Source: Triatoma infestans (lineage: Eukaryota; Arthropoda; Insecta; Hemiptera; Reduviidae). From it: a stretch of 64,000 nt of DNA. Location: assembly GCA_011037195.1 (NCBI GenBank), contig JAAEAF010014497.1, forward strand, positions 62,001-126,000. The letters run 5' to 3'. Shown here one piece after another: positions 54,580 through 64,000 of this stretch (the stretch's first letter is position 1; every line of letters starts with the position of its first letter). Position numbers and translations under genes: made by a program. A model generated the notes under the pieces. That model was not told the origin of the DNA, ran no database searches, and saw only the letters and a program-made list of their open reading frames with translations.

Positions 54580-55232
54580 ACTTTCTGTTACTCCTAGTAG
54601 TAAGAGGAAGTATTGTAATCGTGCCAAATTTTCGATATCGAGTTTTCACCGGAAATATCCGTTTTGAGGTCCCCTGAGTCTAAAAAAAGTGGTTTTTAGC
54701 AAATGGTCTGTGTGTGTGTGTATCTGAACAGCATAGCTCAAAAATGAGCAATCGAAATTTGATATTACGTTTATGGATCACCGCGGGATCTGACGGTGCG
54801 TTATCTGTCAAAATTCCTCAACTGGAAGTACCACTTTACGAGTTGTTTTTTTCACTTTTTCGCGATTTTCTTGAAACGTCTAATATAAACTAAACATGCA
54901 AAGATCTACATCATTTATTTAAAAAATTTCTCTGGGAAAATTCATTTAAGGGCACTTTTAAGGGAGGGGTGGGGTTATGTTTTTCTCTAAAGTGCTATCA
55001 TAGTTGATTATACAATTCTATCATCCAAATAAAATTAATAAGAAATAAATAGATGGCTAAAATTCCGAGTTTGAAGGAAATCAGTAAACCGGAAGTGCGC
55101 TTTTAATGAACAGTTTTTTTAAGTTTTCAACAAATTTCATAAATTTGGCACACAAACTATAAAATTTGTCAATTATAATTTTGAGAACTGGTGTAAGAGA
55201 AAGTTGTGTGAGTGTTTCACACCAGATTTTTT
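54580..55232 (+). mobile_element. Helentron-like copy, shortened
   Basis: Starts AACTTTCTGTTACTCCTAGT, has TG repeats at 54709-54721 and GGTATC-like text, lacks most of the first module, and ends AGAAAGTTGTGTGAGTGTTT, CACACCAGAT plus T's. Stem-loop GTGTGAGTGTTTCACAC intact. Confidence 0.88.
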
Positions 55233-55439
55233 TTTTTTTAATGACTGGTATTAGCTCTCTCGGTCATAGCCATGTACAACCTTTCAGTTTAATGATCTTA
55301 CAGTCTATCAGACCTACGATAATATTTATTATCCACTTTATACAATACACTTCTTAAAATGTTTGGCAGTTTATAATTACTATAGGTCCCTAAAACTATA
55401 TTCATTCAAAACAATTGCACATTTATGAAGATTATCATT

Positions 55440-55850
55440 TACGTTATATTCTAAAAACAAACTAATTTACCCATTCAACACATGCTCGCCAGTAAATACA
55501 TTCATTATTTCCGATTAATACGTTTAGACGACAGAATAGTATAATGAATAAGATATAAGATAGGACTTTAAAGGAAAACATAATCCCCACCTCTTCACCA
55601 ACCCAAAAGCCCACTTAAATGACCTTTACCCGGAGAAATGTTGGAATAAGAGTTGTAACTCTTTATTGGTCCGCTTTCGGGAAAAATTACGACAAACTAA
55701 AAAAAAATTGAGCAAAGTGGTACTTCCGGTTGATGGATTTTGCCCGAAATCTTCGTGTTCGTTTAAGTGTAAGTGGAATTCCAAGTTTCAGCTTTCTGCG
55801 ACTTTTCGTTTTTGAGATATTCTGTTAACATTCTAAAAACCATCAGAGAT
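55440..55850 (-). mobile_element. Diverged Helentron-like copy
   Basis: AATCCCCACCTCTTCACCAA, GGAGAAATGTTGGAATAAGA, AAAGTGGTACTTCCGGTTGA, GCTTTCTGCGACTTTTCGTT follow the minus order of the family but with much divergence. Confidence 0.6.
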
Positions 55851-55879
55851 ATTTTCCGTGATAGCCTCCTTCATTTTGT

Positions 55880-55935
55880 GGTCATCGACCGGTTTCGGGC
55901 GTTCGCCCATCTTCAGGATGCGTTTGTCAGACAGT
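55880..55935 (-). ncRNA. Hammerhead-ribozyme-like motif
   Basis: Minus strand: CATC, CTGAAGA (55910-55916), T, GGGC-GAAC-GCCC, GAAA (55893-55896), CCGG, TC, GATG. Stem I CATC/GATG and stem II GGGC/GCCC pair perfectly, and ACCGGT is a self-complementary stem III of the kind that works as a dimer. One extra base between core and stem II departs from the canonical hammerhead. Activity is inferred only. Confidence 0.5.
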
Positions 55936-56025
55936 GTGATAACACAGACTTGCAGAGAGCAAATTCAGTTTACACTTGCTGGTCTTTTTAATTGTATTTA
56001 AAAACTAAATTCTTAAACTAGGTCA

Positions 56026-56100
56026 AGAGGGGTATGTTATACCCTCTTGGGTATGGTATGGTATGGTATACCATTCCCCCCCCTCTTGACCTAATTTAAG
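56026..56100. repeat. Palindrome with GGTAT microsatellite
   Basis: TAGGTCAAGAGGGGTATG on the left is mirrored by CCCCTCTTGACCTA on the right, with TATGG repeats in the loop. Confidence 0.75.
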
Positions 56101-56189
56101 AGATTTTTCAATGGGGTCTTTAATTTTTGAGAAGATACCCCTGAGTAGATGTTATACTGAAAACACTGAAAAATCTAGGAATAGAAAAA

Positions 56190-57081
56190 ATATACATGAA
56201 CATATTCGAATGTATTTATGGAAAGGCCAAGTTATTTTTTAAAATTGAAAGTATTGGACGAGAAATAGAGATAAAGAGGGGCCTAAGATAAGGCGACGTA
56301 CCATCTGCAAAAGTCTTCAATGTGATACTAGACGAAGTCTTTAGTAATCTGGAATGGTAGGGGAGAGGAGTAAGAGTAAATGGAGAATGGTTGAATGTCC
56401 TGAAATTTGCGGATGATATTGTATTGATAGGGAAGAGCATATTGGAAATAAAAGCTATGTTAGAAGGCTTGATTAGAGAGGTAACAAAAGTAGGTTTAGC
56501 AATATATGGCAAGAAAACAAAAATTATGTATTTAAATTGTGACGAAAATAAGAGAAGAGATAGAGAGTACGGATAGTTTTATTTACCTCGGGCAGAAAAT
56601 CACAAAAGAAGGAGAATGGGAAGAAGTGGTAAGAAGATGTAGCTTAGGATGGTCAGCATTTAATGAATATAAACATCTGTTTCGATCCAAGGTAGAAATA
56701 GAGCATAAGGCAAAACTGTTCCAAATATGTGTGCTGCCAACTATTATATATGGTTGTGAAACATGGACCTTAAGTGGAAAAATAATAAAAAAACTAAGAG
56801 TGACTGTGAGGTCGATGGCAAGAATAATGATAGGAATAACTAGAAAGGATAAAAAAAAGAAACAGTGGATTACAGAACAGTCACTTCTGGTGGATGTCGG
56901 TAAAATAGTGACAGAAAGAAAATGGAACTGGGCAGGACACATAGTAAGAACAAAAGATGAGAGATGGTCCAAAAAAATAATAGAATGGTATCCCAGGGAA
57001 ATGAAAAGGAAACGAGGAAGACCATCCCGCACCTGGGAAGAAGAGTTTAGAAAAGTTTGTGGGGGAGTTACCTGCATGTGA
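56190..57081 (+). pseudogene. RTE-like LINE reverse transcriptase, 5'-truncated
   Basis: Reads RGLR(stop)GDVPSAKVFNVILDEV (RT block RQGDPLSP), a stop, then WLNVLKFADDIVLIGKS with the F-ADD catalytic motif, then a frame shift at about 56540. The long frame 56539-57081 follows: DSFIYLGQKITKEGEWEEVV, LPTIIYGCETWTLSGK, WNWAGHIVRTKDERW, KRKRGRPSRTWEEEF. This C-terminal text is characteristic of RTE/craniofacial-development-protein-2-like LINEs. Dead copy. Confidence 0.9.
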
Positions 57082-57600
57082 GAGTAGCTAGAGATAGAAG
57101 AGAATGGGAAAGGCTGAAAACCGTGTATTCAACAGTGTGGCTATATCAGGACTAATTCAAGATATTAAAACAAATCAGTGTAAAGTAAATGGGTGATAAT
57201 AAAATAAATCAGTGTAAAGAAATAATAAGTGAAATAAGCAAAAGTTATAAAAAAATTCAATAATAAGAAATTTAAATGTATCCATGAAATTTAATTATAA
57301 ATATGATTTGAGTGTAAATAGGGTAAAAATTAGTTCAATTAAAACAAAACTTAAAAATGTAGATAATAACAGAAAAGGAAAAATTATTTTATTTTGCAAA
57401 AAGGGACTAAACTTTTTAATTTCTATTTGTTTACTTTATTGTTTATTTAACACATTTAACTAGATTATTAGCAGCACTCTAACCTTAAAAGGTGCCACGG
57501 CTTAAAGCCGATTTGTTTATACATTATAATTTTGTAAAAAAAAAAAAAAAAAAATCAATTTGTAAATCAAAACAATAAATGGCTATTATTATTATTACCC
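57082..57600 (+). other. LINE 3' region and A-rich tail
   Basis: Sequence after the LINE stop, AT-rich, running to a poly-A stretch at 57537-57554 and an ATT microsatellite at 57583-57597; probably the element's 3' UTR and tail. Confidence 0.45.
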
Positions 57601-57616
57601 CTGAGTACGAGACAGT

Positions 57617-57777
57617 CAGTAATGCTTCCCTTATACGTTTCTTGTCCTTAGGAAGCCCTACGGCTCACTTCCGGTGGATGGCAGTGGGTGTGAGAACAGT
57701 GTCCGGAGGCCAGCAATGCACTGGGAAAGCTCCGAAATTTGAGGAAAGCCCACAGAGGGGCTTTGGATTAGCTTAAG
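57617..57777 (+). repeat. SINE-A-related chimeric repeat, copy 1
   Basis: Shares CACTTCCGGTGGATGGCAGT, GGGTGTGAGAACAGTGTCCG, GGCCAGCAATGCACTGGGAA with 59462-59632. The GTCCGGAGGCC...GCACTG block is shared with SINE A, but the 3' end (CCACAGAGGGGC...GGATTAGCTTA) is different. Confidence 0.7.
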
Positions 57778-58030
57778 AAAACACATACGGTATACAAACT
57801 TCAATGTATTACACCCAACTGCAACGCTTGCTACATAGGTGAATCCAAACAGTTTTTACAAAAAAGACTCAGACAACACGAACTAGACATTATTAACGAA
57901 AAAATTATCAGCACTGCTCTCTCCAAACATGATCTGATTTTCAATCATGCCATCGATTTCAATAACCCTTCCATTTTAACCACTTACTACCTCAACCATT
58001 CAAAACGTCTTCTATCTGAATCCTTATAAA
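57778..58030 (+). pseudogene. Penelope-like element GIY-YIG endonuclease fragment
   Basis: An open frame without a start codon: VYKLQCITPNCNACYIGES, QFLQKRLRQHELDI, then STALSKHDLIFNHAIDFNNP, YYLNHSKRLLSESL. This is the GIY-YIG nuclease of Penelope-like elements (VYKI-C--C---YIGET---L--R---H; SALA-H----HKIDF; RL--ES). The YIG tyrosine, the Arg and the Glu of LSES are kept. A stop replaces the usual Trp after ES. Confidence 0.85.
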
Positions 58031-58620
58031 ATTCACCTTCACCCGAATTCTATCAATTTAAGAAAAAAACAAAGAAATCATCATTTCAACTTAGAACAAT
58101 ATTTTTCTTAACCCTAAGATAAGATACTCGTCAATAATACTGTTCTTCCAAATTTGAAATTGCCGCGCCTCACTACAAACATTTTTCTTATCCCTCCTCC
58201 CACTCTTTAACAGTTTTTTTTTTAATTTAAAAAATACTCTTCACTTCAATCTCAACGTTTTCAACGTACACTCCCTCCTCACCTATCCTAAAGGTATCTC
58301 CTTCATCTGTCTTACTTTATCTTATTGTCAACATCATTTTATTTAATTTACTGTCACTTCTGTTTTATAATTTCTTCTGGTAATATTTCTTTAATTTAAA
58401 TTTTTCTTTCTTCTTTTTGTTATAAATCTATGAACTTTTCATAACTGCGAGTAATATAATTGTACAATAATGTATTTTCTCCAATAAATTTTTACAGAGC
58501 TCCTGAAGAAGGGCACCAATGATACCCGAAACGTAGAGCAACAAAGAAAATTTTTTTCTTTAAAAACTCCTCTGGCCATTGCCGTATAAACATCTCATTA
58601 TACTATTTTAAATTATTAAT
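58031..58620 (+). mobile_element. Penelope-like 3' region with hammerhead-like core
   Basis: Continues from the GIY-YIG frame. At 58497-58545: GAGCTC, CTGAAGA (58503-58509), AGGG...CCC, GAAA (58528-58531), CGTA, GAGC. Stem I GCTC/GAGC pairs; ACGT is a short self-complementary stem III. The same module sits at 13045-13100. Confidence 0.65.
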
Positions 58621-58724
58621 GCACAAACTGCAACGATATCTGGCGTGAATATCATAAAATAGGATCGTATATTAGTACTAACAATTTCCGATAGATTTCT
58701 ACACTACACAGTTTTTGTCTGAGA

Positions 58725-59245
58725 GAGATTTAAACATTTTTACTTTTTTCCTCGTGTTGTAAGGGGGAATTATTGTGTTTGTAAAATTTTCTACATTGAG
58801 TTTTCACCGGAAATATATGTTTTGAGGTCTCGTGAATACGAAAAAATGTTCGTGGTGACGTATAAAAAAGATAGTTCTCATGCGTGAAATTATGAAAAAA
58901 ATATTGAAACTTGGATATTCCATTTATGTTTATTCCAACTGATACGAATGTTTCGGTCAAAAACCTTCAAAACTGGACTTGCTGAACTACCTATTTCTTT
59001 TTTGCCGTCTTTCACAATTTTTTTTCAAACTTCTGATAATATTTACAAACTTAGCTTTAACAGTTTTGTATGACAATTTTTCCCGGAAAAATCGATTTCT
59101 GGAGCGTTGTAGAAAGTTGACTTCTACAAGAATACCTTTATAATTCAGTGAGCTAACTCAAGGGTAACTAAATTATTTAGGTTAAAAAGGATAGACAAAT
59201 TTCCTAAATGCTTCCACAGTTGAAAAATAAATTCCACTATAAAAA
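58725..59245 (+). mobile_element. Diverged Helentron-like copy
   Basis: TTTTTACTTTTTTCCTCGTG, GAGTTTTCACCGGAAATATA, GTTTTGAGGTCTCGTGAATA at the 5' side; later modules barely recognisable. Confidence 0.6.
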
Positions 59246-59254
59246 AAAAAAAGA

Positions 59255-59445
59255 CGGATTCATTGCAGTTGTGGAGAGAAGTACGTAGAACAATCGAGGA
59301 GATTTAACATAATGCTAAGAGCCATTAATTGTGTGAAACATAAAAAAAATTGAAAAGCCTAGACTTATAGAAAATTTGCTTCAACCGGTCATTCAATAAA
59401 TTTTTGAGGATAAGCAAATAATAAGAACGTAATGTACCAGAGGTA
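59255..59445 (+). pseudogene. Second Penelope-like GIY-YIG fragment, decayed
   Basis: CSCGEKYVEQSRRFNIMLRA then STGHSINF after stops matches the C--CGKKYVGQT-RSLN-RL-EH ... TGHSINFED pattern of another Penelope-like subfamily. Confidence 0.65.
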
Positions 59446-59461
59446 ATAGGTGCGAGATAAT

Positions 59462-59635
59462 CAGTAATGCTTCCCTTAGACTTTTCTTGCTCTTATGAAG
59501 CTCTACGGCTCACTTCCGGTGGATGGCAGTGGGTGTGAGAACAGTGTCCGGAGGCCAGCAGTGCACTGGGAAAGCTCCCAACTTTGAGGAAACTATATGA
59601 AGCCCCACAGAGGGGCATCAGGATTAGCTTAAGGC
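59462..59635 (+). repeat. SINE-A-related chimeric repeat, copy 2
   Basis: Same unit as 57617-57777: TCAGTAATGCTTCCCTTAGA, TCACTTCCGGTGGATGGCAG, CAGAGGGGCATCAGGATTAG. Confidence 0.75.
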
Positions 59636-59639
59636 TTAT

Positions 59640-60800
59640 TCTTCCCTACATACTACGAGTATAATGAAAATTCGTCAAACAGAACGTGAGCATTGCCGTA
59701 AAGAATATCGTGCGAGGGTTTCATTCAATTTTTTTTGGTTCTGTTTCAACGATTCAAAATATTTAAGTGCTTCCAAAATGCCTGTTTATAATTTGATTAA
59801 CTTTTCAATATCGACATTGAACTATTTAATTTATTCATATTAAACTTATTATTAGGTTTAATTTATCTGCAATTAAAAAAACTTTTTTAAATGATAATTT
59901 ATGTTGAAAACTAAAAATTAACATTTGTTAAATTAAAAAATTAAAAAAAAAAAAAACGCCTTTTGGGTGTAAACCTTTCCACCTGGAAATTAATTATTCC
60001 GGGCACAGAGACCACCCGTTCGAAAAAGTAAATACAAAATGTTCATGAGAAGTTTAAAGAAGGTCAGATAAGATAGTTAATTTATACTTAAACAAAAATA
60101 AAAAAATTCTACCATTTTCGCAACATGTTATTTAACTTTATTAGAATGACTAATAGTTTAAAGTTGCTTTCTAACTACTACTTACAAAGCTTATGAGTAT
60201 AATAATAGTGCATATTTAAGCAAATTATCTATAAGTATATAGTGATGCCCCGCCTAATAAGAGTCACTTTCAGAAATATCAACTGGACTACTTTAAAATG
60301 TCGTATTCAGACCAGTGTGCTGTCTAGTGGGAAAAATAAATTATCGTATTCAAATAAATACATCGTCTAGAATTGGGATTTAAAAAATGTCATTTTTGGT
60401 GTGTGTCTTTTAATGTATGAGATCAGTTTACATTAGAAGAGAATTTATTGAGAATATAAGAAACCGTATCAGTTAAAGATCACATAAGGATTATAGCTAG
60501 GCAATTAAGTAAAAGAGTTACGTTTTTATCTTTTGGTAACAGTAAAAACTATAGCTCTAATCTGAATTCTGAAAACATCTCCTCTTATAGAGTTCGTAAT
60601 ATAGTCATCAGTTTCATCATGCCCTCTCCAGTGTACGCATGAACTAGGATCGACCTTACCAGGAAGGGCTCATAATAAACATTTTCAATTTGATAAATTG
60701 ATATGAAACACTCATATGACCTTCTCTTATTCTTGTTAATACAATTATTTAGAAGAAGCAGGCTAATACGGAAAATATCTCTAAAGGGAGTAGACCTTTA
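59640..60800. other. Intergenic, AT-rich
   Basis: No gene seen. A short minus-strand Helentron-like tip at about 60695-60755 (TGATATGAAACACTCATATG, CTTCTCTTATTC). Confidence 0.4.
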
Positions 60801-60814
60801 TTTTTGGTAGATAA

Positions 60815-61320
60815 AGGCTCTTAAAGGCTTGCAAGGCAACGAAGCTTCAGACAAACTGGCAAAAGAGGCTTCGCATCACTATAACCTGTAGAAGAATCCT
60901 TCAGTGCTTCGCATGACTATAACCTGTAGAAGAATCCTTCAGTATGTCATGACGCATGTCAAAGCAATTTTAGCCGAAGAAAGCCTTGACTAAGTGGCAG
61001 GATATTTGAGCAAATATGGGGAAAGAGCATCATTAGAAGCAATGCTTTCCAGATATAATTAGTCGAAGAGCATGACTCTCTCGACTAGACCAACTGAATT
61101 AGACAAACGCTAAGCGATCATGGAAAGAATCGTGCTTACGTGCATTGATTGCGACCAGTCCTGCCACTGCGATTACCAAATACCCTGTAACGTAGCATCA
61201 TAATATATTGTTCACAGTTCCAGCAACAGAGAACTTCACTAATATGGAACTATCTTTTGCAGGGAATCAAGTGACCTGAGACTGATTTAAGTGCTCTAGT
61301 AATAAACATTTCATTAATTA
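60815..61320 (+). pseudogene. LINE RNase H remnant
   Basis: QGNEASDKLAKEASHH corresponds to the last RNase H motif (GNE-AD-LAKEA) of a non-LTR retrotransposon. It is followed by broken frames. GGCTTCGCATCACTATAACC is locally duplicated (about 60865 and 60905). Confidence 0.6.
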
Positions 61321-61370
61321 TTTAAAAAAAAAATAGATTTCTAGATGTAATATTGTTCTTTTTTTTTTTA

Positions 61371-61575
61371 AATTTAAGGCGCGTCAACATCTATTGGTCA
61401 TTGGCGCCGGAGCGTTCTCTCTTTACAGACAACACTGTCTATCACCGGACAGTGAGCTAGTGAGCTGTAGAGGCTCCTAGGAAGAAAAAAATCTAAGGGC
61501 AGCATAACTGGATTCGAACCCGGGATCTCCGCGTGGAAGTCCAGTACGCTAACCACATAGCTATTCCATTCCCTA
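61371..61575 (-). repeat. SINE family A
   Basis: Minus copy after a T-run: AATTTAAGGCGCGTCAACAT, AAAATCTAAGGGCAGC, B box region ATTCGAACCCGGGATCTCCG, head CGCTAACCACATAGCTATTC. Followed by an ATT microsatellite. Confidence 0.85.
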
Positions 61576-62400
61576 TTATTATTATTATTATTATTATTAG
61601 TGTTCTTATTTTTGATTTACCGAAATTGAATTACCTTTTTCTTTAACACTTTGTTGTAAAGTTCTTTATTTTCCACCAGAATTTACTATTGTATTAAGCA
61701 TACAATACAATCATTTTTGTAATTAATTTAATTGAGGCTAAGATATATTATGTAATATATCTAATGAAGCATGTATGAAATTAATACCCTGGCGTTACAG
61801 TTACGGCAGTGTCAGGGCAAAAAAAAAAGATAAGAAAAGCAGACGCTAAAAGCACTTTTTTTTTTATTCAGGGTACCTCAAAGCATTTCGAACTTCAACT
61901 CAATTTCGAACATTTAACAATTTTTCGAGTAACACTTCGAGTAAGATAAAGTAATAACATACCTGATGCACTCTAAGAAATTAACTGCTCATAACTGAAA
62001 TTATACTTTAGTTTAAAAAGAATTGTTCAATATTAAAAATAATACAATGCAATTGATTTATTACCCTTTTTATTATTAAAATAATGATTTTAGATAACTA
62101 TTTATTAAATATAAATATTATTTATTAAAGGCCCATAAATTAGATTATATACCTTGGTAATAAAAAGAAATAAATTACAAAATTAATTAAACTATAACAG
62201 TATAGCTGCCGTAATTGTAAAAAACAAAACAAGAAATGATAATAAAAGAATTGAAATAATTTGATCATTTGTCTGGACAGTTGGCGCCAACAAAGATACC
62301 TCCCGCAAAAACACTTCGACATTAATACATTTCGGCCTATTAACACCATCAGGAGTCTTGCGCTGGTCAGAGTTTTAACTCGAACCTTAGCCTCAAGTAT
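61576..62400. other. Intergenic, AT-rich
   Basis: ATT repeat at 61576-61599, a minus Helentron-like tip at about 61858-61950, and a hammerhead-reminiscent string at 62316-62375 (minus: CTGATGG...GGCCGAAATGT). No gene. Confidence 0.4.
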
Positions 62401-62571
62401 ATGTTAGGTAAAATTTTGGAATTCCAGTTTCCACCGGAAATACACGTTTTCAGGTTTTTTAATTACGAAAAAAATGTCAGTTTACAAGGTGACAATTTAA
62501 ACAGGCACCACCTACTTCCTTGGAAATTACGCAAGACAGAAAAACAAAATTCAAATGATGGTAGATTGTTG

Positions 62572-63000
62572 TAGGGATTATTGCACTGCGACCTGAAAAA
62601 TCTATGTGCCCTCCGAAGCCTTCTCCAATGCACAGCTGGCCTCTAAGCAGAGTTCTCTAGCTACAGACAACCTGCCCATTACCAGGCAGTTGTAGAGGCT
62701 CCTAAGAAGAGAAAATCTAAGGGTAGCATGCTGGATTCGAACCCGGGACCTCCGCTTTGCTAGTCCAGTGCGCACCACTGAGCTAATCCTTTCCTTCTCC
62801 CTTCGCTTTCGCCAGTTAACTAGGAACGGAGACCCAAGTTTGTGTACTGTGTTTGTCCTTGTCTGTAAAGTGTAGAGAATATGTAGTTTAAGTGTATTGT
62901 GTACTGTTCTGACGAAGTGCATGGAGTACTGAGCTATGAGGGTCGCTACTCCCCAAGTAACTGCAAGCAACAGATATCCCTTGCGGACGAAATCCAAATG
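62572..63000 (-). repeat. Extended (composite) SINE A, copy 2
   Basis: Tail side ATTATTGCACTGCGACCTGA, body AGAGAAAATCTAAGGGTAGC, head with B box GGATTCGAACCCGGGACC and GCACCACTGAGCTAATCC, then a 5' extension to GGGTCGCTACTCCCCAAGTA, AGCAACAGATATCCCTTGCG. Matches 14330-14780 along its whole length. Confidence 0.8.
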
Positions 63001-63116
63001 ATACCCCCGCCCCACTTAATATTTCACGGATTCGAAATGTGTGATTAATTTTTTTTTTTAAGCTGCAGAAATAAGATATTTAGAAACCAACGTTCTTATT
63101 TCCAACTGGACCACAT

Positions 63117-63250
63117 GTTTTTACTTTCTCTTACGTCTAGTAAGAGAAAGTATTGTAATCGTGTCAAATTTTCGATATCGAGTTTTCACCAGAAATATCC
63201 GTTTTGAGATTCTTTGAGACCAAAAAAGTGGTTTTTAGCAATTGGTCTGT
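63117..63250 (+). mobile_element. Helentron-like 5' fragment
   Basis: TTTTACTTTCTCTTACGTCT, AGTAAGAGAAAGTATTGTAA, TTTCGATATCGAGTTTTCAC, AGTGGTTTTTAGCAATTGGT: the first 130 bp of the family, ending at the TG-repeat position. Confidence 0.8.
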
Positions 63251-64000
63251 GGGTTTCTTTGTAACACCTGTTTATTTTAAGAAATTATCAGTTCCTTCGA
63301 ATTAGTTCCCAATCCACAATTTTTAGCAAACTTTGTGCTACTAATGACCCTTGTATCGGACGTTAAAACTGCACTCATGCGACCTAATCTAAATACCCGT
63401 CCAGCCCACCCAAGTTTGCTGATGACACATTAAAACTACCGTAGAGTTCATTTTTCTTTTTCTTTTTTTTTATCAATTTTTAACCACCGCCCATAAAATT
63501 ATGAATGTAAATTATGTCCCAAAGAAACTAATATAATAATAACTTATGTTTAAGTGCAATTCCAATAACCATAGCCGAAAGGAGGGAAATCTTATATATT
63601 TCAATTAAAATTAGAAATTATAGGGAGAAATCTAGATTAATTAAAACAACTGGACAAAATTAGATGTTTACAGCGACAACTTATTTTGATTACAGTGAAA
63701 AAATTAATTAATAAAAGATTAAAACAACTTTATATTTTAAATTTATGTGCATGACATTTCATATTTCTTTTGAAGGAAAACTAATCTGTTACATTCTATA
63801 TTTTAATTATCGTTAGTAACTGTCTCTTTAGTGGGGAAGTAGACTAGCCACTTCAGGGATTTTGGCGTCCCAGTCTAACAACATGAATAACACATACACT
63901 TTCACACCACCCTGTCAATCTTACAGAACACACAGGCCTCAGAGATGGTAGATTTGTGCAACTAGTTGGTTTAGCGTATCCACACATGCCTCGCTTACAT
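63251..64000. other. Unrecognised terminal stretch
   Basis: No exon, repeat family or RNA gene recognised up to the window end. Confidence 0.4.

Noticed and set aside
56583..57077. A minus-strand 164-residue protein
   Set aside because: Antisense shadow of the RTE-like reverse transcriptase C-terminus, which has clear family motifs on the plus strand.
62316..62375. Another hammerhead ribozyme (CTGATGG...GGCCGAAATGT)
   Set aside because: The core has G in place of the invariant A after CTGATG, and stems I and II do not pair convincingly; kept only as a possible degraded relative.

Overview
The window is AT-rich animal DNA. Its long AT-rich introns with GT-AG borders, its non-LTR retrotransposons, tRNA-derived SINEs, PIF/Harbinger, hAT, Helentron-like and Penelope-like remnants, and an arthropod-type gene all point to an insect. 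The order cannot be read with certainty; a hemimetabolous insect such as a hemipteran is plausible but is only an inference. There is no prokaryotic gene, CRISPR array or recognisable rRNA gene.

Region 1-28 kb (+ strand) is the 3' two-thirds of one split gene: a class III, membrane-bound adenylate cyclase closest to mammalian ADCY1 and Drosophila rutabaga. I could place 21 in-phase exons between 1181 and 26984 (3543 nt, 1180 codons plus stop). They encode the C1b linker, the second six-helix membrane domain, the complete C2 cyclase domain and a long (about 590 residue) Pro/Ser/Asn-rich, then charged C-terminal tail ending in SDI. The first membrane domain and C1a lie upstream of the window. 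Introns carry hAT-like, SINE, Helentron-like and foldback elements and a 668-bp tandem duplication of a LINE RNase H fragment.

Region 28-64 kb has no intact gene that I can recognise and reads as a transposable-element graveyard. It holds two abutting PIF/Harbinger-type elements (30751-34456 and 34460-35181), a broken copy of an intronless arthropod repeat protein (39807-41889), LINE remnants of two kinds (RNase H/CCHC type at 43, 53 and 61 kb; RTE-like at 56-57 kb), and Penelope-like GIY-YIG remnants (57.8 and 59.3 kb) with a hammerhead-like motif at the 3' end. Two tRNA-headed SINE families are present (A with poly-A, B with a sense-strand poly-T), and a dense cluster of one roughly 1-kb family lies at 44.3-48.6 kb.

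The most notable non-coding system is that 1-kb family. It has inverted 15-bp subterminal repeats, a CA/TG microsatellite core, internally repeated modules and a 3' stem-loop followed by T's, which is the architecture of non-autonomous Helentrons (DINE/HINE). At least 15 copies or fragments are scattered through the window, and a paralogous empty site is visible at 49.2 kb. A second theme is dispersed palindromic (foldback) elements whose arms each carry CTGAAGA...GAAAC...GTC hammerhead-like cores.
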